Notes: generated by a model from the sequence alone, not told the origin. DNA of 64,000 nucleotides from Dokdonella sp. (GCA_024707225.1 JANQAE010000003.1:1-64000), one strand, 5' to 3'. Shown: positions 1 to 14,481, numbered from the stretch's first letter. Program-made: numbers and translations.

Positions 1-480
<480 letters not shown>

Positions 481-503
481 TCAGTCTCCAAAGCCCGGGG
501 CGC

Positions 504-4661
<4,158 letters not shown>

Positions 4662-4840
4662 GATCGGGTACCGCCTCGGGTCGGGATTGCATGTCGACGC
4701 GGACCGCGCCGACGAAGGAGAAACGGGAGGGAACTGGTGACTGGCGGCTCCTGCTCCGGCCGGAATCGGTCAGACGCCCGAAGGCATCGCCGGTTCCGCC
4801 GGCAGTCGCCAATCACCAAGCCCCGGCGCTGCAACGGACA

Positions 4841-4868
4841 AAGCCCGGGGGCTTTCGCCCCCAGGCTT
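4841..4868 (-). terminator. Attenuator-like hairpin between rplL and rpoB
   Basis: On the minus strand an AAGCCTGGGGGC arm pairs with GCCCCCGGGCTT (one G-U pair) around a GAAA tetraloop. It lies about 40 bp after the rplL stop. Only TG-TCC follows, so there is no full U tract. A partial terminator at this place is known in E. coli, where it lowers rpoBC transcription relative to rplL; the same role is inferred here. Confidence 0.6.
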
Positions 4869-4905
4869 CGGGTATCGCCAGCCGAGACCAGCGACGCAAC
4901 GTCGA

Positions 4906-5284
4906 TTACTTGATCTCGACGGTTGCGCCGGCGGCTTCGAGGTCCTTCTTGAACTTCTCGGACTCATCCTTGCTGACGGCATCCTTGACGACGGCCGGAG
5001 CCGACTCGACCAGGTCCTTGGCTTCCTTGAGGCCCAGGCCCGTGATCGCGCGGACGACCTTGATGACTTCGACCTTCTTCTCGCCAGCGGACTTCAGCGA
5101 GACGGTGAACTCGGTCTTCTCCTCGACCGGGGCGGCAGCGCCGGCGGCCGGGGGCGGCCGCGACGGCCACCGGGGCCGCGGCGGAGACGCCGAACTTCTC
5201 TTCCATCGCCTTGACCAGCTCCATCACTTCGACGAGGGTCTTGCCGGCGATCGCTTCGATGATCTGCTCGTTGCTGAGGGACAT
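4906..5284 (-). CDS. rplL: Ribosomal protein L7/L12 (one-base frameshift in this sequence)
   Basis: Encodes the L7/L12 stalk protein of the 50S subunit, which recruits translational GTPases. The first frame reads [20 protein letters not shown] and continues to VAVAAAP. The rest (VEEKTEFTV ... [10 protein letters not shown] ... [12 protein letters not shown], stop 4906-4908) lies in the next frame. The switch falls at a run of five G on the plus strand (5150-5154) in the alanine/proline hinge. The gene spans 379 nt; removing one base gives 126 codons, the normal 125-residue protein. An essential single-copy gene cannot really be broken, so a homopolymer error is the simplest reading. It sits 60 bp after rplJ. 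Confidence 0.95.
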
Positions 5285-5344
5285 GAAATTGCTCCTGAAA
5301 CGGTTCTAACTGAATGGAAAGGTGTGACGAATTGGCGTATGCGC

Positions 5345-5868
5345 TCAGGCGGACTTCTGCTGGCCGACCGCGTTGATCGCGCGGGCCACCTGCGAAGCCG
5401 GCTCGGCCAGGACGCGCACGAGCATCGTGGCGGGCTGGACGAGAACGCTGAGCAGCATGCTGAGCGCCTGATCGCGGGTCGGCAGCGAGGCCAGCACGTC
5501 GACGTGCGTCCCCGGGTATGCCTTGCCGCCGACGGCGACCAGCTTCGGCTGCAACTTGTCGTTGGCCTTGGCGAATTCCTTGATCAGACGTCCGGCCGCA
5601 CCGGGATCTTCGGTCGAGAAGGCGTACAGCAGCGGACCGGTGAGCGTGTCCTTGACACACGCATAGTCCGTGCCGTCCACGGCGCGCGATACGAGGGTGT
5701 TCTTCGCCACTCGTACGTACACACCGCCCTGACGGGCCTTCTTGCGCAGCTCGGTGAGCTGCGCGACGCTGAGACCGATGTACTCGGACGCGACCATGGA
5801 ATGCGCCTTGGCAGCGACATCCGCCAGTTCGGCAACGACCTCTTCTTTTGCGCAAGATTGAGCGCCAT
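5345..5868 (-). CDS. rplJ: Ribosomal protein L10 (one-base frameshift in this sequence)
   Basis: Encodes L10, the stalk base that anchors L7/L12 dimers to 23S rRNA and, in the family, represses its own operon by binding the mRNA leader. The true start is the ATG at 5868, giving MALNLAQK after a GGAGA ribosome site. Seven codons later the frame is lost: [20 protein letters not shown] and the remainder read in another frame to the stop at 5345. The span of 524 nt is one short of 175 codons. The missing base is probably in the T4 run at 5846-5849 (A4 in the mRNA). A longer open frame reaching up to 6043 merely reads through the leader and is not the real N-terminus. Confidence 0.95.
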
Positions 5869-6189
5869 TGTTGTCTCCGAACCGGGTTCCGGTACGCTCC
5901 TGCGCGCCGGCTCCCAAACGGTCACGGGCTGCGTTCCTTCGCAGACCGTCGGCGCTTTCGCGCCATTCGGTGGCCGTTCCAGGTAAACCTGTTCGGGCTG
6001 CACCATCTACGCAGGCTTGACGTTTAAGACGTCGACGAGCCAATCACCGGCGTATCCATCGCCTTCCGGCCTCCGTGCTGCCGGTGATCGCGTGCCGTCT
6101 CGGCCGCCTGCGGTCTTTGACGGCTCCCTCGCGGGAGGCCCTCAAAAAGTGGAGTCCGCTCGTGCGAGAAGCGGACGTTCGAATCGATA
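5869..6189 (-). promoter_or_regulatory. rplJ leader (probable L10-binding autoregulatory region)
   Basis: These 321 bp between rplA and rplJ hold no gene. Transcribed leftward, the stretch begins with a terminator-like hairpin (6176-6154), followed by a second stem from the plus-strand GGCTCCC-TCG-CGGGAGGCC near 6122-6140, then a long structured leader up to the GGAGA site of rplJ. Long rplJ leaders that bind L10(L12)4 and control rplJL translation are established in E. coli. I infer the same here from place and length, not from a matched consensus. Confidence 0.5.
6144..6176 (-). terminator. Terminator-like hairpin after rplA
   Basis: Minus-strand GTCCGCT pairs with AGCGGAC (7 bp, 9-nt loop, 6176-6154). 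TCCAC and then five T (6148-6144) follow. It lies just beyond the rplA stop and before the rplJ leader, so it would act as a partial terminator or attenuator setting the ratio of rplKA to rplJL transcripts. Confidence 0.55.
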
Positions 6190-6888
6190 TCAGGCCGAGA
6201 GCGTGGACGGATCGACGGTGACGCCGACGCCCATCGTGCTCGACACCGAGACCTTCTGCAGATACACGCCCTTCGCGGTGGACGGCTTGGCCTTGACCAG
6301 GTCGGCCAGCAGCGCGTTCAGGTTGTCCTTGAGCGCGTCGACCTCGAAGGTCGCCTTGCCGATCGTGGCGTGGATGATGCCGGCCTTGTCGTTGCGGAAC
6401 TTGACCTGGCCCGCCTTGGCGTTCTTGACCGCCGTGGCGACGTCGGCGGTGACCGAGCCGTCCTTCGGGTTCGGCATCAGGCCGCGCGGGCCGAGCAGCT
6501 GACCGAGCTTGCCGACGACGCGCATCGCGTCCGGCGTCGCGATGACGCGGCCGTAGTCGAGATCGCCGGCCTGCATCTTCTCGGCGAGGTCTTCCATGCC
6601 GACCGCATCGGCGCCGGCCGCCTTGGCGGCCTCGGCCTTCTCGCCGGCCGGCACGAACACGGCGACCTTGACGGTCTTGCCGGTGCCGTGCGGCAGCAGC
6701 GACGAGCCGCGCACGCCCTGGTCGGACTTCTTCGCGTCGATGCCCAGACGGACCGACACGTCGACCGCCTCGACGAACTTCGCCTTGGCGCCGTCCTTGA
6801 CCAGCTTGAGGGCTTCCTCGATGCCGTAGGCCTTGCCCGGCACGACCTTCTCGCTCAGAGCCTTGTAGCGCTTACCGATCTTCGCCAT
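6190..6888 (-). CDS. rplA: Ribosomal protein L1
   Basis: Encodes the 232-residue L1 protein, which forms the mobile stalk by the E site of the 50S subunit. The sequence begins [15 protein letters not shown] and contains the diagnostic [16 protein letters not shown] and the C-terminal [14 protein letters not shown]. Its start lies 4 bp after the rplK stop, so the pair is co-transcribed and probably translationally coupled. In E. coli L1 represses the L11 operon; the context is the same here. Confidence 0.99.
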   Translation of the reverse strand: MAKIGKRYKALSEKVVPGKAYGIEEALKLVKDGAKAKFVEAVDVSVRLGIDAKKSDQGVRGSSLLPHGTGKTVKVAVFVPAGEKAEAAKAAGADAVGMEDLAEKMQAGDLDYGRVIATPDAMRVVGKLGQLLGPRGLMPNPKDGSVTADVATAVKNAKAGQVKFRNDKAGIIHATIGKATFEVDALKDNLNALLADLVKAKPSTAKGVYLQKVSVSSTMGVGVTVDPSTLSA

Positions 6889-6892
6889 GTCC

Positions 6893-7321
6893 TCAGCCCT
6901 CCACCGTCAGACCCATGCTGCGGGCGCTGCCCGCAATCGTACGAACCGCCGCATCGATGCTGGCCGCGGTCAGATCCGGTTCCTTCGCCTTGGCGATCTC
7001 CTCGAGCTGCTTGCGCGTGACCTTGCCGACCTTGACGGTGTTCGGGGTCTTGGAGCCGGACTGGATACCGACCGCCTTCTTCAGCAGGATCGTGGCCGGC
7101 GGCGTCTTCGTGATGAACGTGAACGTACGGTCCGAGTAGGCCGTGATCACGACCGGAATCGGCAGACCCGGCTCGAGCTTCTGCGTGGCGGCATTGAACG
7201 CCTTGCAGAACTCCATGATGTTGAGGCCGCGCTGACCGAGCGCCGGACCGACCGGCGGCGACGGGTTGGCCTGCCCGGCCTTGACCTGCAGCTTGATGTA
7301 ACCGACGACTTTCTTTGCCAT
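6893..7321 (-). CDS. rplK: Ribosomal protein L11
   Basis: Encodes the 142-residue L11 protein, which binds the GTPase-associated region of 23S rRNA and is needed for RelA-type sensing. It begins [20 protein letters not shown], with the proline-rich N-terminal linker [20 protein letters not shown] and the C-terminal RNA-binding part ending [12 protein letters not shown]. It is the first gene of the rplKA unit and follows nusG after about 170 bp, which contain a small GCCTGA-TGG-TCAGGC hairpin (7342-7356). Confidence 0.99.
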   Translation of the reverse strand: MAKKVVGYIKLQVKAGQANPSPPVGPALGQRGLNIMEFCKAFNAATQKLEPGLPIPVVITAYSDRTFTFITKTPPATILLKKAVGIQSGSKTPNTVKVGKVTRKQLEEIAKAKEPDLTAASIDAAVRTIAGSARSMGLTVEG

Positions 7322-7478
7322 TGCTCTCTCCGGGTGCTAGCGCCTGATGGTCAGGCTCCCCATCGGACCGGGAAATCACGTGTCCCGGCATCACGTAGGT
7401 ATTCTGGGCGGGCGATACGCCGACGGCCGCCCGATGGCGGCCGAGGTCCCGACTCGCCATCGAAACGGCGAGCCGGCA

Positions 7479-7507
7479 AGTGTAGCAGAGATTTCAGGCC
7501 TTTTCGA
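7479..7507 (-). promoter_or_regulatory. Candidate internal promoter for rplKA
   Basis: Minus-strand TCGAAA (7507-7502), a 17-bp spacer and TACACT (7484-7479) match the sigma-70 boxes at 4 of 6 positions each. It overlaps the nusG stop. E. coli has a strong promoter at the same place (P-L11). The match is weak, so this is a suggestion. Confidence 0.35.
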
Positions 7508-8054
7508 CCTGCCCGAATTCGAGCTCGACCGGCGTCGAGCGGCCGAAGATCAGCACCGCCACGCGCAGGCGGCTCTTCTCGTAATTGACTTCCTCGACGA
7601 CGCCGTTGAAGTCGTTGAACGGGCCGTCGATGACGCGGACCATCTCGCCCGGCTCGAACAGGACCTTCGGCTTGGGCTTGTCGACGCCTTCCTGAACGCG
7701 GCGCAGGATCACGTCCGCCTCGGCGTCGCGGATCGGCAGCGGCCGGTCGGCGGTGCCGCCGATGAAGCCGAGAACCTTCGGCGTCTCCTTGACCAGATGC
7801 CAGGCCTCGTCGTCGATCTTCAGGGCCTTGCCCTGATCGTCGGTCTCGATCTGGACCAGCACGTAGCCGGGGAAGAACTTGCGCTCGCTGCGGCGCTTCT
7901 GGCCGCCGCGCATCTCGATGACCTCTTCGGTCGGCACCAGCACCTCGCCGAAGCTCGCCTCCATGCCGGCGCGCGCGATGCGATCCTTCAGGGACCGCTC
8001 GACCTGATGCTCGAAACCGGAATAGGCATGAACCACATACCAGCGCTTGGACAT
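7494..8054 (-). CDS. nusG: Transcription termination/antitermination factor NusG
   Basis: Encodes 186-residue NusG, which binds RNA polymerase, suppresses pausing and links it to Rho or to the leading ribosome. The NGN domain occupies about residues 1-120 ([31 protein letters not shown]), and the C-terminal KOW domain carries [19 protein letters not shown]. It follows secE by 10 bp, the conserved secE-nusG pair that precedes the rplK operon. The length and motifs are standard. Confidence 0.99.
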   Translation of the reverse strand: MSKRWYVVHAYSGFEHQVERSLKDRIARAGMEASFGEVLVPTEEVIEMRGGQKRRSERKFFPGYVLVQIETDDQGKALKIDDEAWHLVKETPKVLGFIGGTADRPLPIRDAEADVILRRVQEGVDKPKPKVLFEPGEMVRVIDGPFNDFNGVVEEVNYEKSRLRVAVLIFGRSTPVELEFGQVEKA

Positions 8055-8064
8055 CTCGCCCTCC

Positions 8065-8454
8065 TCAGTGTCCCAGCTTGAGCAGCCAGTCCAGCACGAT
8101 CCACTTGAGGACCAGATCCATCAGACCCAGCACGAGACTGAGAATGATGACCACCACGATGATGACGCCGGTAGTCTTGAGCGTTTCCTCGCGCGTCGGC
8201 CAGACGACCTTGCGCAGCTCGAACTGCGACTCGCTGAGGAATTCGCGCGCCGACCGCCCGGCGCGCGAGAACGCCGCCAGCCCGAGCGCCAGCGCCAACG
8301 CGCCGATCAGCAGCCCGAGGCGCGGCAGCGTGCCGAGACTGCCCGCGTAGTAGTAGTAGCCGACGATGCCGGCCAGGGCCAGCACCACCGCCACGGTCAA
8401 CTTGGCGATCTCGAGGGCGCCGCCGCCAGCTTCTTGTTCGACTTTAGCGTTCAT
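8065..8454 (-). CDS. secE: Preprotein translocase subunit SecE
   Basis: Encodes a 129-residue SecE, the clamp of the SecYEG protein channel. Two hydrophobic segments (about residues 14-32 and 42-58) precede the conserved amphipathic stretch [20 protein letters not shown] and the last membrane helix, the three-helix layout of E. coli SecE. I start it at 8454 ([10 protein letters not shown]); the open frame extends 14 codons further, but only into the tRNA-Trp gene. It is followed by nusG. Confidence 0.97.
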   Translation of the reverse strand: MNAKVEQEAGGGALEIAKLTVAVVLALAGIVGYYYYAGSLGTLPRLGLLIGALALALGLAAFSRAGRSAREFLSESQFELRKVVWPTREETLKTTGVIIVVVIILSLVLGLMDLVLKWIVLDWLLKLGH

Positions 8455-8466
8455 GTTCTCGGGTGA

Positions 8467-8542
<76 letters not shown>

Positions 8543-8694
8543 ATGGGTGTACTCGTGCGGTCATCGATGACCGCGAGAACGAACCGGCCGTCCAGGCCGG
8601 ACTTTCCAGCAAACAGCACCAGACCCGGAAAACGAGTCGGGGTCCGGCGTGCCGAACCCCCTCCTCTCCGTTCGCCTGTGCCGAACGAACGATC

Positions 8695-9885
<1,191 letters not shown>

Positions 9886-9924
9886 GGCAGTGCTCTCAGT
9901 AGCTCGAATGTAGGAGTGAAAGAA

Positions 9925-10000
9925 TGGTGCTCACGAAAGGAATCGAACCTTCGACCTCCTCCTTACCAAGGAGGTGCTCTACCGACTGAGCTACGTGAGC
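9925..10000 (-). tRNA. tRNA-Thr (anticodon GGT)
   Basis: A 76-nt cloverleaf with acceptor GCTCACG/CGTGAGC, anticodon GGT within TTGGTAA, and encoded CCA (9927-9925). It is the third tRNA of the Tyr-Gly-Thr-tuf cluster. Confidence 0.98.
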
Positions 10001-10067
10001 ACGCGAAAACGGCCGTGCAACTATGTCAATTTCCGGAAGATGCGTGCCGTGCTGCGGCGTACTTCAA

Positions 10068-10141
<74 letters not shown>

Positions 10142-10212
10142 CCGGGGAACGTCACGCCACTTCCTACCGCATCTCGCCGTCGCCGGCCGCCCTGCGGGCG
10201 ATCCGGAAACGA

Positions 10213-10849
10213 ATGGAGGGAGCGACATCGCTCCGGGCTCCTGCCCTGCGCCCCTCCGGGGCCGCGCCTTCGGCGCGTTCCGGATCGCTCCTGCGATCCG
10301 GTCGAACTTTGCTCATTCGTTTCGGTGGTTCGAAACCACCTCGCGAACACCGTTGCATACCTTGAAACTGGTGGAGGGAGGTGGATTGCTCCGGGCATCC
10401 TGCCCTGCGCCCCTCCGGGGCCGCGCCTTCGGCGCGTTCCGGATCGCTTCCCGGCGATCCGGTCGAACCTTGGTCGTTCGTTTCGGTGGTTCGAACCCAC
10501 CTCGCGAACGCCGTTGCATACATTGAAACTGGTGGAGGGAGGTGGATTGCTCCGGGCATCCTGCCCTGCGCCCCTCCGGGGCCGCGCCTTCGGCGCGTTC
10601 CGGATCGCTCCTGCGATCCGGTCGAACCTTGGTCGTTCGTTTCGGTGGTTCGAACCCACCTCGCGAACGCCGTTGCATACCTTGAAACTGGTGGAGGGAG
10701 GTGGATTGCTCCGGGCATCCTGCCCTGCGCCCCTCCGGGGCCGCGCCTTCGGCGCGTTCCGGATCGCTTCCCGGCGATCCGGTCGAACTTTGCTCATTCG
10801 TTTCGGTGGTTCGAACCCACCTCACGAACGCCGTTGCATACCTTGAAAC
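10213..10849 (-). repeat. Tandem ~160-bp repeats carrying the 3' end of tRNA-Tyr
   Basis: Directly downstream of tRNA-Tyr are three full repeat units and a degenerate fourth. The last 19 nt of the tRNA (plus-strand TGGTGGAGGGAGGTGGATT, 10850-10868) recur exactly at 10689-10707, 10530-10548 and 10369-10387, spaced 161, 159 and 161 bp; a decayed copy lies near 10213. Each unit also holds a T-arm mimic (minus GGTGGGTTCGAACCACC, for example 10324-10340 with one change), a GGATCGC/GCGATCC stem, a CGCGCC/GGCGCG stem and a CCCC/GGGG stem. Unit variants alternate (TTCCCGGCGATCC or CTCCTGCGATCC), which suggests exchange between copies. Because the unit lengths are not multiples of three, no peptide frame is kept across units. 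Remaining bases down to tRNA-Gly (10142-10212) hold nothing I recognise. Confidence 0.9.
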
Positions 10850-10935
10850 TGGTGGAGGGAGGTGGATTCGAACCACCGAAGGCGTTAGCCAGCAGATTTA
10901 CAGTCTGCCCCCGTTGGCCGCTTGGGTATCCCTCC
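10850..10935 (-). tRNA. tRNA-Tyr (anticodon GTA)
   Basis: An 86-nt class II cloverleaf with acceptor GGAGGGA/TCCCTCC, anticodon GTA within CTGTAAA, a long variable arm and encoded CCA (10852-10850). It is the first gene of the Tyr-Gly-Thr-tuf transcript and the source of the tandem repeats that follow it. Confidence 0.98.
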
Positions 10936-10950
10936 GGAACGGAGCCGCGC

Positions 10951-10979
10951 ATTCTCACTACATGACCGGTCACTGTCAA
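10951..10979 (-). promoter_or_regulatory. Sigma-70 promoter of the tRNA-tuf operon
   Basis: Perfect -35 TTGACA (10979-10974), 17-bp spacer and -10 GAGAAT (10956-10951) on the minus strand. The start is predicted near 10944, about 9 bp before tRNA-Tyr. The bases after the -10 are GCGCGGC, a GC-rich discriminator typical of stable-RNA promoters under ppGpp control. Confidence 0.8.
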
Positions 10980-11041
10980 CAAGAAGCTGCCGTGCCGACC
11001 GCAATTTCTTGGTGCCTGCGCGAGCGGTGCGGCGCGCGCGC

Positions 11042-12133
11042 TCAGACGTTGAAGCGGAAATGCAGGATGTCGCCTTCCTGCACCAGGTACTCCTTGCCTT
11101 CCAGCCGCAGCCGTCCGGCTTCCTTGGCGCCGGCTTCGCCGCGGTACTTGATGAAATCGTCGTAGGCGATCGTCTCGGCACGGATGAAGCCGCGCTCGAA
11201 ATCGGTGTGGATCACGGCGGCCGCCTGCGGCGCGGTTGCGCCCTTGCGCACGGTCCAGGCACGCACTTCCTTCTCGCCGGCAGTGAAGTAGGTCTGCAGG
11301 CCGAGCAGGCGATAGCCGGCGCGGATCACGCGGTTGAGGCCCGGCTCCTCCAGGCCCATGTCGGCCAGGAACGCGTCGCGGTCGGCTTCCTCGAGCTGCG
11401 AGAGCTCCTCCTCGATCGCCGCGCAGACCGGCACGACCTCGGCGCCCTCGCCTTCGGCGCGGCGGCGGACCGCGTCCAGATGCGGGTTGTCGGTAAAGCC
11501 GTCCTCCTTGACGTTGGCGATGTACATCAGCGGCTTGAGCGTCAGCAGGAACAGATCGCGGACCTGCGCCTTCTCCTCGTCGTCGAGCCCGGCGGCACGC
11601 GCCGGCCGTCCCTCGTTGAGCGCCTCGGCGAGCTTGCGCAGCACCGGACGCTTGGCCAGCGCATCCTTGTCGTTGGCCTTGGCGGCGCGCTCGACCCGAT
11701 TGAGCGCTTTCTCGACCGACTCCAGGTCGGCCAGCGCCAGCTCGGTGTCGATCGTCTCGATGTCGGAGATCGGATCGACCTTGCCGGTCACGTGCACGAT
11801 GTCCGGATGCTCGAAGCAGCGCACGACATGCGCGATCGCATCGACCTCGCGGATGTGCGCGAGGAACTTGTTGCCGAGCCCCTCACCCTTGGACGCGCCC
11901 GCGACCAGGCCGGCGATGTCGACGAACTCGATCGAGGTCGGAATGATCTTCTGCGGCTTGGCGATGCCGGAGATCGCGGCCAGCCGCGGATCGGGCACCG
12001 GCACGACGCCGACGTTCGGGTCGATCGTGCAGAACGGAAAGTTGGCCGCCGCGATGCCGGCCTTGGTCAAGGCGTTGAACAGCGTGGACTTGCCGACGTT
12101 GGGCAGACCGACGATGCCGCATTTGATACCCAT
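11042..12133 (-). CDS. ychF: Redox-regulated ATPase YchF (Obg family)
   Basis: Encodes a 363-residue P-loop NTPase of the Obg/YchF group that associates with ribosomes and, unlike its relatives, prefers ATP. It starts [20 protein letters not shown] (Walker A), continues with a G3 region [17 protein letters not shown], and ends in a TGS-like domain ([30 protein letters not shown]). The length equals E. coli YchF, which supports the start at 12133; the open frame upstream overlaps pth. The pth-ychF pairing is common in gammaproteobacteria. Confidence 0.98.
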   Translation of the reverse strand: MGIKCGIVGLPNVGKSTLFNALTKAGIAAANFPFCTIDPNVGVVPVPDPRLAAISGIAKPQKIIPTSIEFVDIAGLVAGASKGEGLGNKFLAHIREVDAIAHVVRCFEHPDIVHVTGKVDPISDIETIDTELALADLESVEKALNRVERAAKANDKDALAKRPVLRKLAEALNEGRPARAAGLDDEEKAQVRDLFLLTLKPLMYIANVKEDGFTDNPHLDAVRRRAEGEGAEVVPVCAAIEEELSQLEEADRDAFLADMGLEEPGLNRVIRAGYRLLGLQTYFTAGEKEVRAWTVRKGATAPQAAAVIHTDFERGFIRAETIAYDDFIKYRGEAGAKEAGRLRLEGKEYLVQEGDILHFRFNV

Positions 12134-12177
12134 CTGGAACTCCGCAAAGGTGAAGCCGGCCCGAAGGCCCGGCGGCG

Positions 12178-12768
12178 CTAGGCGCGGCCCGCCGACGGCG
12201 TGTGCAGCACCAGCATGGCTTTCTCGAACTCGCCGCGCACCGCGAGCGGAAGCACACCGAGCGCCTGTTCGATCGATTCGCGTATCGCCGCCTCGTCGGC
12301 CACCGAGGGCCGCCCCAGCACCCACGGCGTCACCTGATCGCGGTGACCGGGATGGCCGATGCCGACGCGCAGCCGGTGGAAGCGGCCGTGCCCGAGATGG
12401 GCGAAGATGTCGCGCAACCCGTTCTGGCCGCCGTGACCGCCGTCGAACTTGAGACGGACGGTGCCGGCCGGGAGATCCAGATCGTCGTGGACGACCAGCA
12501 TCTCCTCCGGCGCGATCTTCCAGTAGCGCAGCGCCGCGGCGACGGCGACGCCGCTCTTGTTCATGAACGTGGTCGGCTTCTGCAGCCAGACCGGTCCGCC
12601 CTCGAGCATGAGCTTGGCGGTATGCGCATGCAGCTTGGACTCATTGCCGAAGCGACCGCCCTCGCGCTCGGCGAGGGCGTCGACCAGCCAGAACCCGGCA
12701 TTGTGCCGGGTTCTGAGGTACTCGGCCCCGGGGTTGCCGAGGCCGACGATGAGCCGCAAGCCGGCCAT
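12178..12768 (-). CDS. pth: Peptidyl-tRNA hydrolase
   Basis: Encodes a 196-residue Pth, which frees tRNA from peptidyl-tRNAs dropped by stalled ribosomes. The N-terminal [20 protein letters not shown] includes the conserved Asn and the catalytic His of the RHN motif; [10 protein letters not shown] and [16 protein letters not shown] (catalytic Asp) follow, then [12 protein letters not shown]. It lies 24 bp after rplY and 44 bp before ychF, one unit for translation quality control. Confidence 0.98.
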   Translation of the reverse strand: MAGLRLIVGLGNPGAEYLRTRHNAGFWLVDALAEREGGRFGNESKLHAHTAKLMLEGGPVWLQKPTTFMNKSGVAVAAALRYWKIAPEEMLVVHDDLDLPAGTVRLKFDGGHGGQNGLRDIFAHLGHGRFHRLRVGIGHPGHRDQVTPWVLGRPSVADEAAIRESIEQALGVLPLAVRGEFEKAMLVLHTPSAGRA

Positions 12769-12792
12769 CGCGAATCGCTTGGGACCGACGTC

Positions 12793-13434
12793 TTACTTCT
12801 TGTCGTCCTTCTTCACCTCGGCGGCCGGCGCCTCGGCCGGCTCCGGCTCGACCTCTTCCTTGGCCATCTTGGCGATGACCACGGCGATGTCGTGCTCCTT
12901 GCCGAGCTTGAGCTCCGGAATCTCCACGCCCTCGGGCAGCTTGATCTCCGACAGGTGGATGATGTCGCCGAGCGTGATCTGGCCGAGGTCGATCTCGATG
13001 AACTCCGGCAGATGACGCGGCAGGCACGAGACCTCGATCTCGTTGAGCTCGTGCATGACGATGACGCCGCTGGTCTTGCCGGCCGGCGAGGTTTCCTGGT
13101 TCAGGAAGTGCAGCGGCACGCGCGCGCGGATCGCCTCGTTGTCGTTGACGCGCTGGAAATCCAGGTGCAGCACCTGCTGCTTGAACGGATGGCGCTGCAT
13201 GTCACGCAGCAGCACCTTCTGGACGTCGCCGCCGAGGCTGAGGTCGAGGATCGAGGAGTAGAACCATTCGTTCTGGCTGGCGGCCAGGACGTCCTTGTGC
13301 AGCAGCTGGATGCTGACCGGCTTGAGCTCGCCACCGTAGACGATGGCGGGCACCTGGCCGGTGCGACGCAGGCGGCGGCTCGCACCCTTGCCCTCGTCCT
13401 TGCGGCGTTCGACGTTGATCACATGAGTTGCCAT
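12793..13434 (-). CDS. rplY: Ribosomal protein L25/general stress protein Ctc
   Basis: Encodes a 213-residue long form (Ctc/TL5 type) of L25, which binds 5S rRNA. The N-terminal L25 domain (MATHVINVERRKDEGKGASR ... VLHLDFQRV) is followed by a second beta-rich domain (HELNEIEVSCLPRHLPEFIE) and an acidic/alanine-rich tail ending EVKKDDKK. E. coli has only the first domain, but most bacteria have the longer form. It sits between prs and pth. Confidence 0.97.
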   Translation of the reverse strand: MATHVINVERRKDEGKGASRRLRRTGQVPAIVYGGELKPVSIQLLHKDVLAASQNEWFYSSILDLSLGGDVQKVLLRDMQRHPFKQQVLHLDFQRVNDNEAIRARVPLHFLNQETSPAGKTSGVIVMHELNEIEVSCLPRHLPEFIEIDLGQITLGDIIHLSEIKLPEGVEIPELKLGKEHDIAVVIAKMAKEEVEPEPAEAPAAEVKKDDKK

Positions 13435-13521
13435 TTTCGTGTTGCCTCTGGGTAGTGCCGCCTCGCGGCGGCGGATGCGCTCCCGCGACCAGGAACGCAG
13501 TGAAGAAAGAGAGAGAGCCGA

Positions 13522-14481
13522 TCAGTCAACGTAGAGCGAGCTGACCGATTCGCCGTAGGCGATGCGCCGGATCGTCTCGGCCAGCAGCTCGGCGACCGAG
13601 AGCTGGCGGATGTTGCCGACTGCGCGCGCCGCTTCCGACAGCGGAATCGTGTCGGTGACGACGAGCTCGTCGAGCTGCGAACCGGACAGGTTCTGCAGCG
13701 CCGGGCCCGACAGCACCGGATGCGTGCAGTAGGCGACGACCTTCGCCGCGCCGTTCTTCTTGAGCGCCGCGGCGGCCGCGCACAGCGTGCCGGCGGTGTC
13801 GACGATGTCGTCGACGAGCACGCAGGTCTTGCCGCTGACGTCGCCGATGATGTTCATGACGGTCGCCTCGTTCGGCCGCGGGCGGCGCTTGTCGATGATC
13901 GCCAGGTCCGCATCGTCCAGGCGCTTGGCGATCGCGCGGGCGCGGACCACGCCGCCGACGTCGGGCGACACCACGATCAGGTTGTCGCGGCCGTAGCCGC
14001 GCCAGATGTCGGCCAGCATCACCGGCGAGGAATAGACGTTGTCGAGCGGGATGTCGAAGAAGCCCTGGATCTGATCGGCGTGCAGATCGACGGTCAGCAC
14101 GTGGTCGGTGCCGACCGCGCCGATCGCCATCGCCGCGACCTTGGCGGTGATCGGCACCCGCGCCGAGCGCAGCCGCCGGTCCTGGCGCGAATAGCCGAAG
14201 TACGGCACCACGGCGGTGATGCTCGAGGCCGATGCGCGCTTGAGCGCGTCGATCAGGGCCAGCAGCTCCATGAAGTTGTCGGCGGTCGGCGCGCAGGTCG
14301 GCTGGATCACGAACACGCGCTGGTTGCGCACGTTCTCCTCGATCTCGACCTGGACCTCGCCGTCGCTGAAACGGCCGACCTGAGCCTTGCCGAGCGGCAC
14401 GCCCAGATCCTCGCAGATCGCCGTCGCCAGCGCCCGGTTGGCATTGCCGGTGAAGACCAGGATTCCGGCCGAACTCGCCAT
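13522..14481 (-). CDS. prs: Ribose-phosphate pyrophosphokinase (PRPP synthetase)
   Basis: Makes PRPP from ribose 5-phosphate and ATP, the precursor of purines, pyrimidines, NAD, His and Trp. The 319-residue product has the ATP-binding [13 protein letters not shown] segment, the [17 protein letters not shown] loop and the PRPP-binding loop [13 protein letters not shown] start it at 14481 ([19 protein letters not shown]), which gives the family length; the frame stays open upstream through tRNA-Gln. An in-frame ATG at 14511 would add ten residues and is less likely. Confidence 0.98.
   Translation of the reverse strand: MASSAGILVFTGNANRALATAICEDLGVPLGKAQVGRFSDGEVQVEIEENVRNQRVFVIQPTCAPTADNFMELLALIDALKRASASSITAVVPYFGYSRQDRRLRSARVPITAKVAAMAIGAVGTDHVLTVDLHADQIQGFFDIPLDNVYSSPVMLADIWRGYGRDNLIVVSPDVGGVVRARAIAKRLDDADLAIIDKRRPRPNEATVMNIIGDVSGKTCVLVDDIVDTAGTLCAAAAALKKNGAAKVVAYCTHPVLSGPALQNLSGSQLDELVVTDTIPLSEAARAVGNIRQLSVAELLAETIRRIAYGESVSSLYVD

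Noticed and set aside
5150-5849. Programmed frameshifting in rplL and rplJ as a real regulatory system
   Set aside because: Six unrelated genes in the window show the same kind of single-base break, so sequencing error explains all; no pseudoknot or stop-codon pause is evident.
10689-10707. Attachment sites (att) of an integrated element, since they copy a tRNA 3' end
   Set aside because: There are several evenly spaced copies, no integrase, and only about 140 bp between them, so nothing could be integrated.
10213-10849. CRISPR array
   Set aside because: The repeats are about 160 bp and contiguous, contain a tRNA end, and there are no unique spacers or cas genes.
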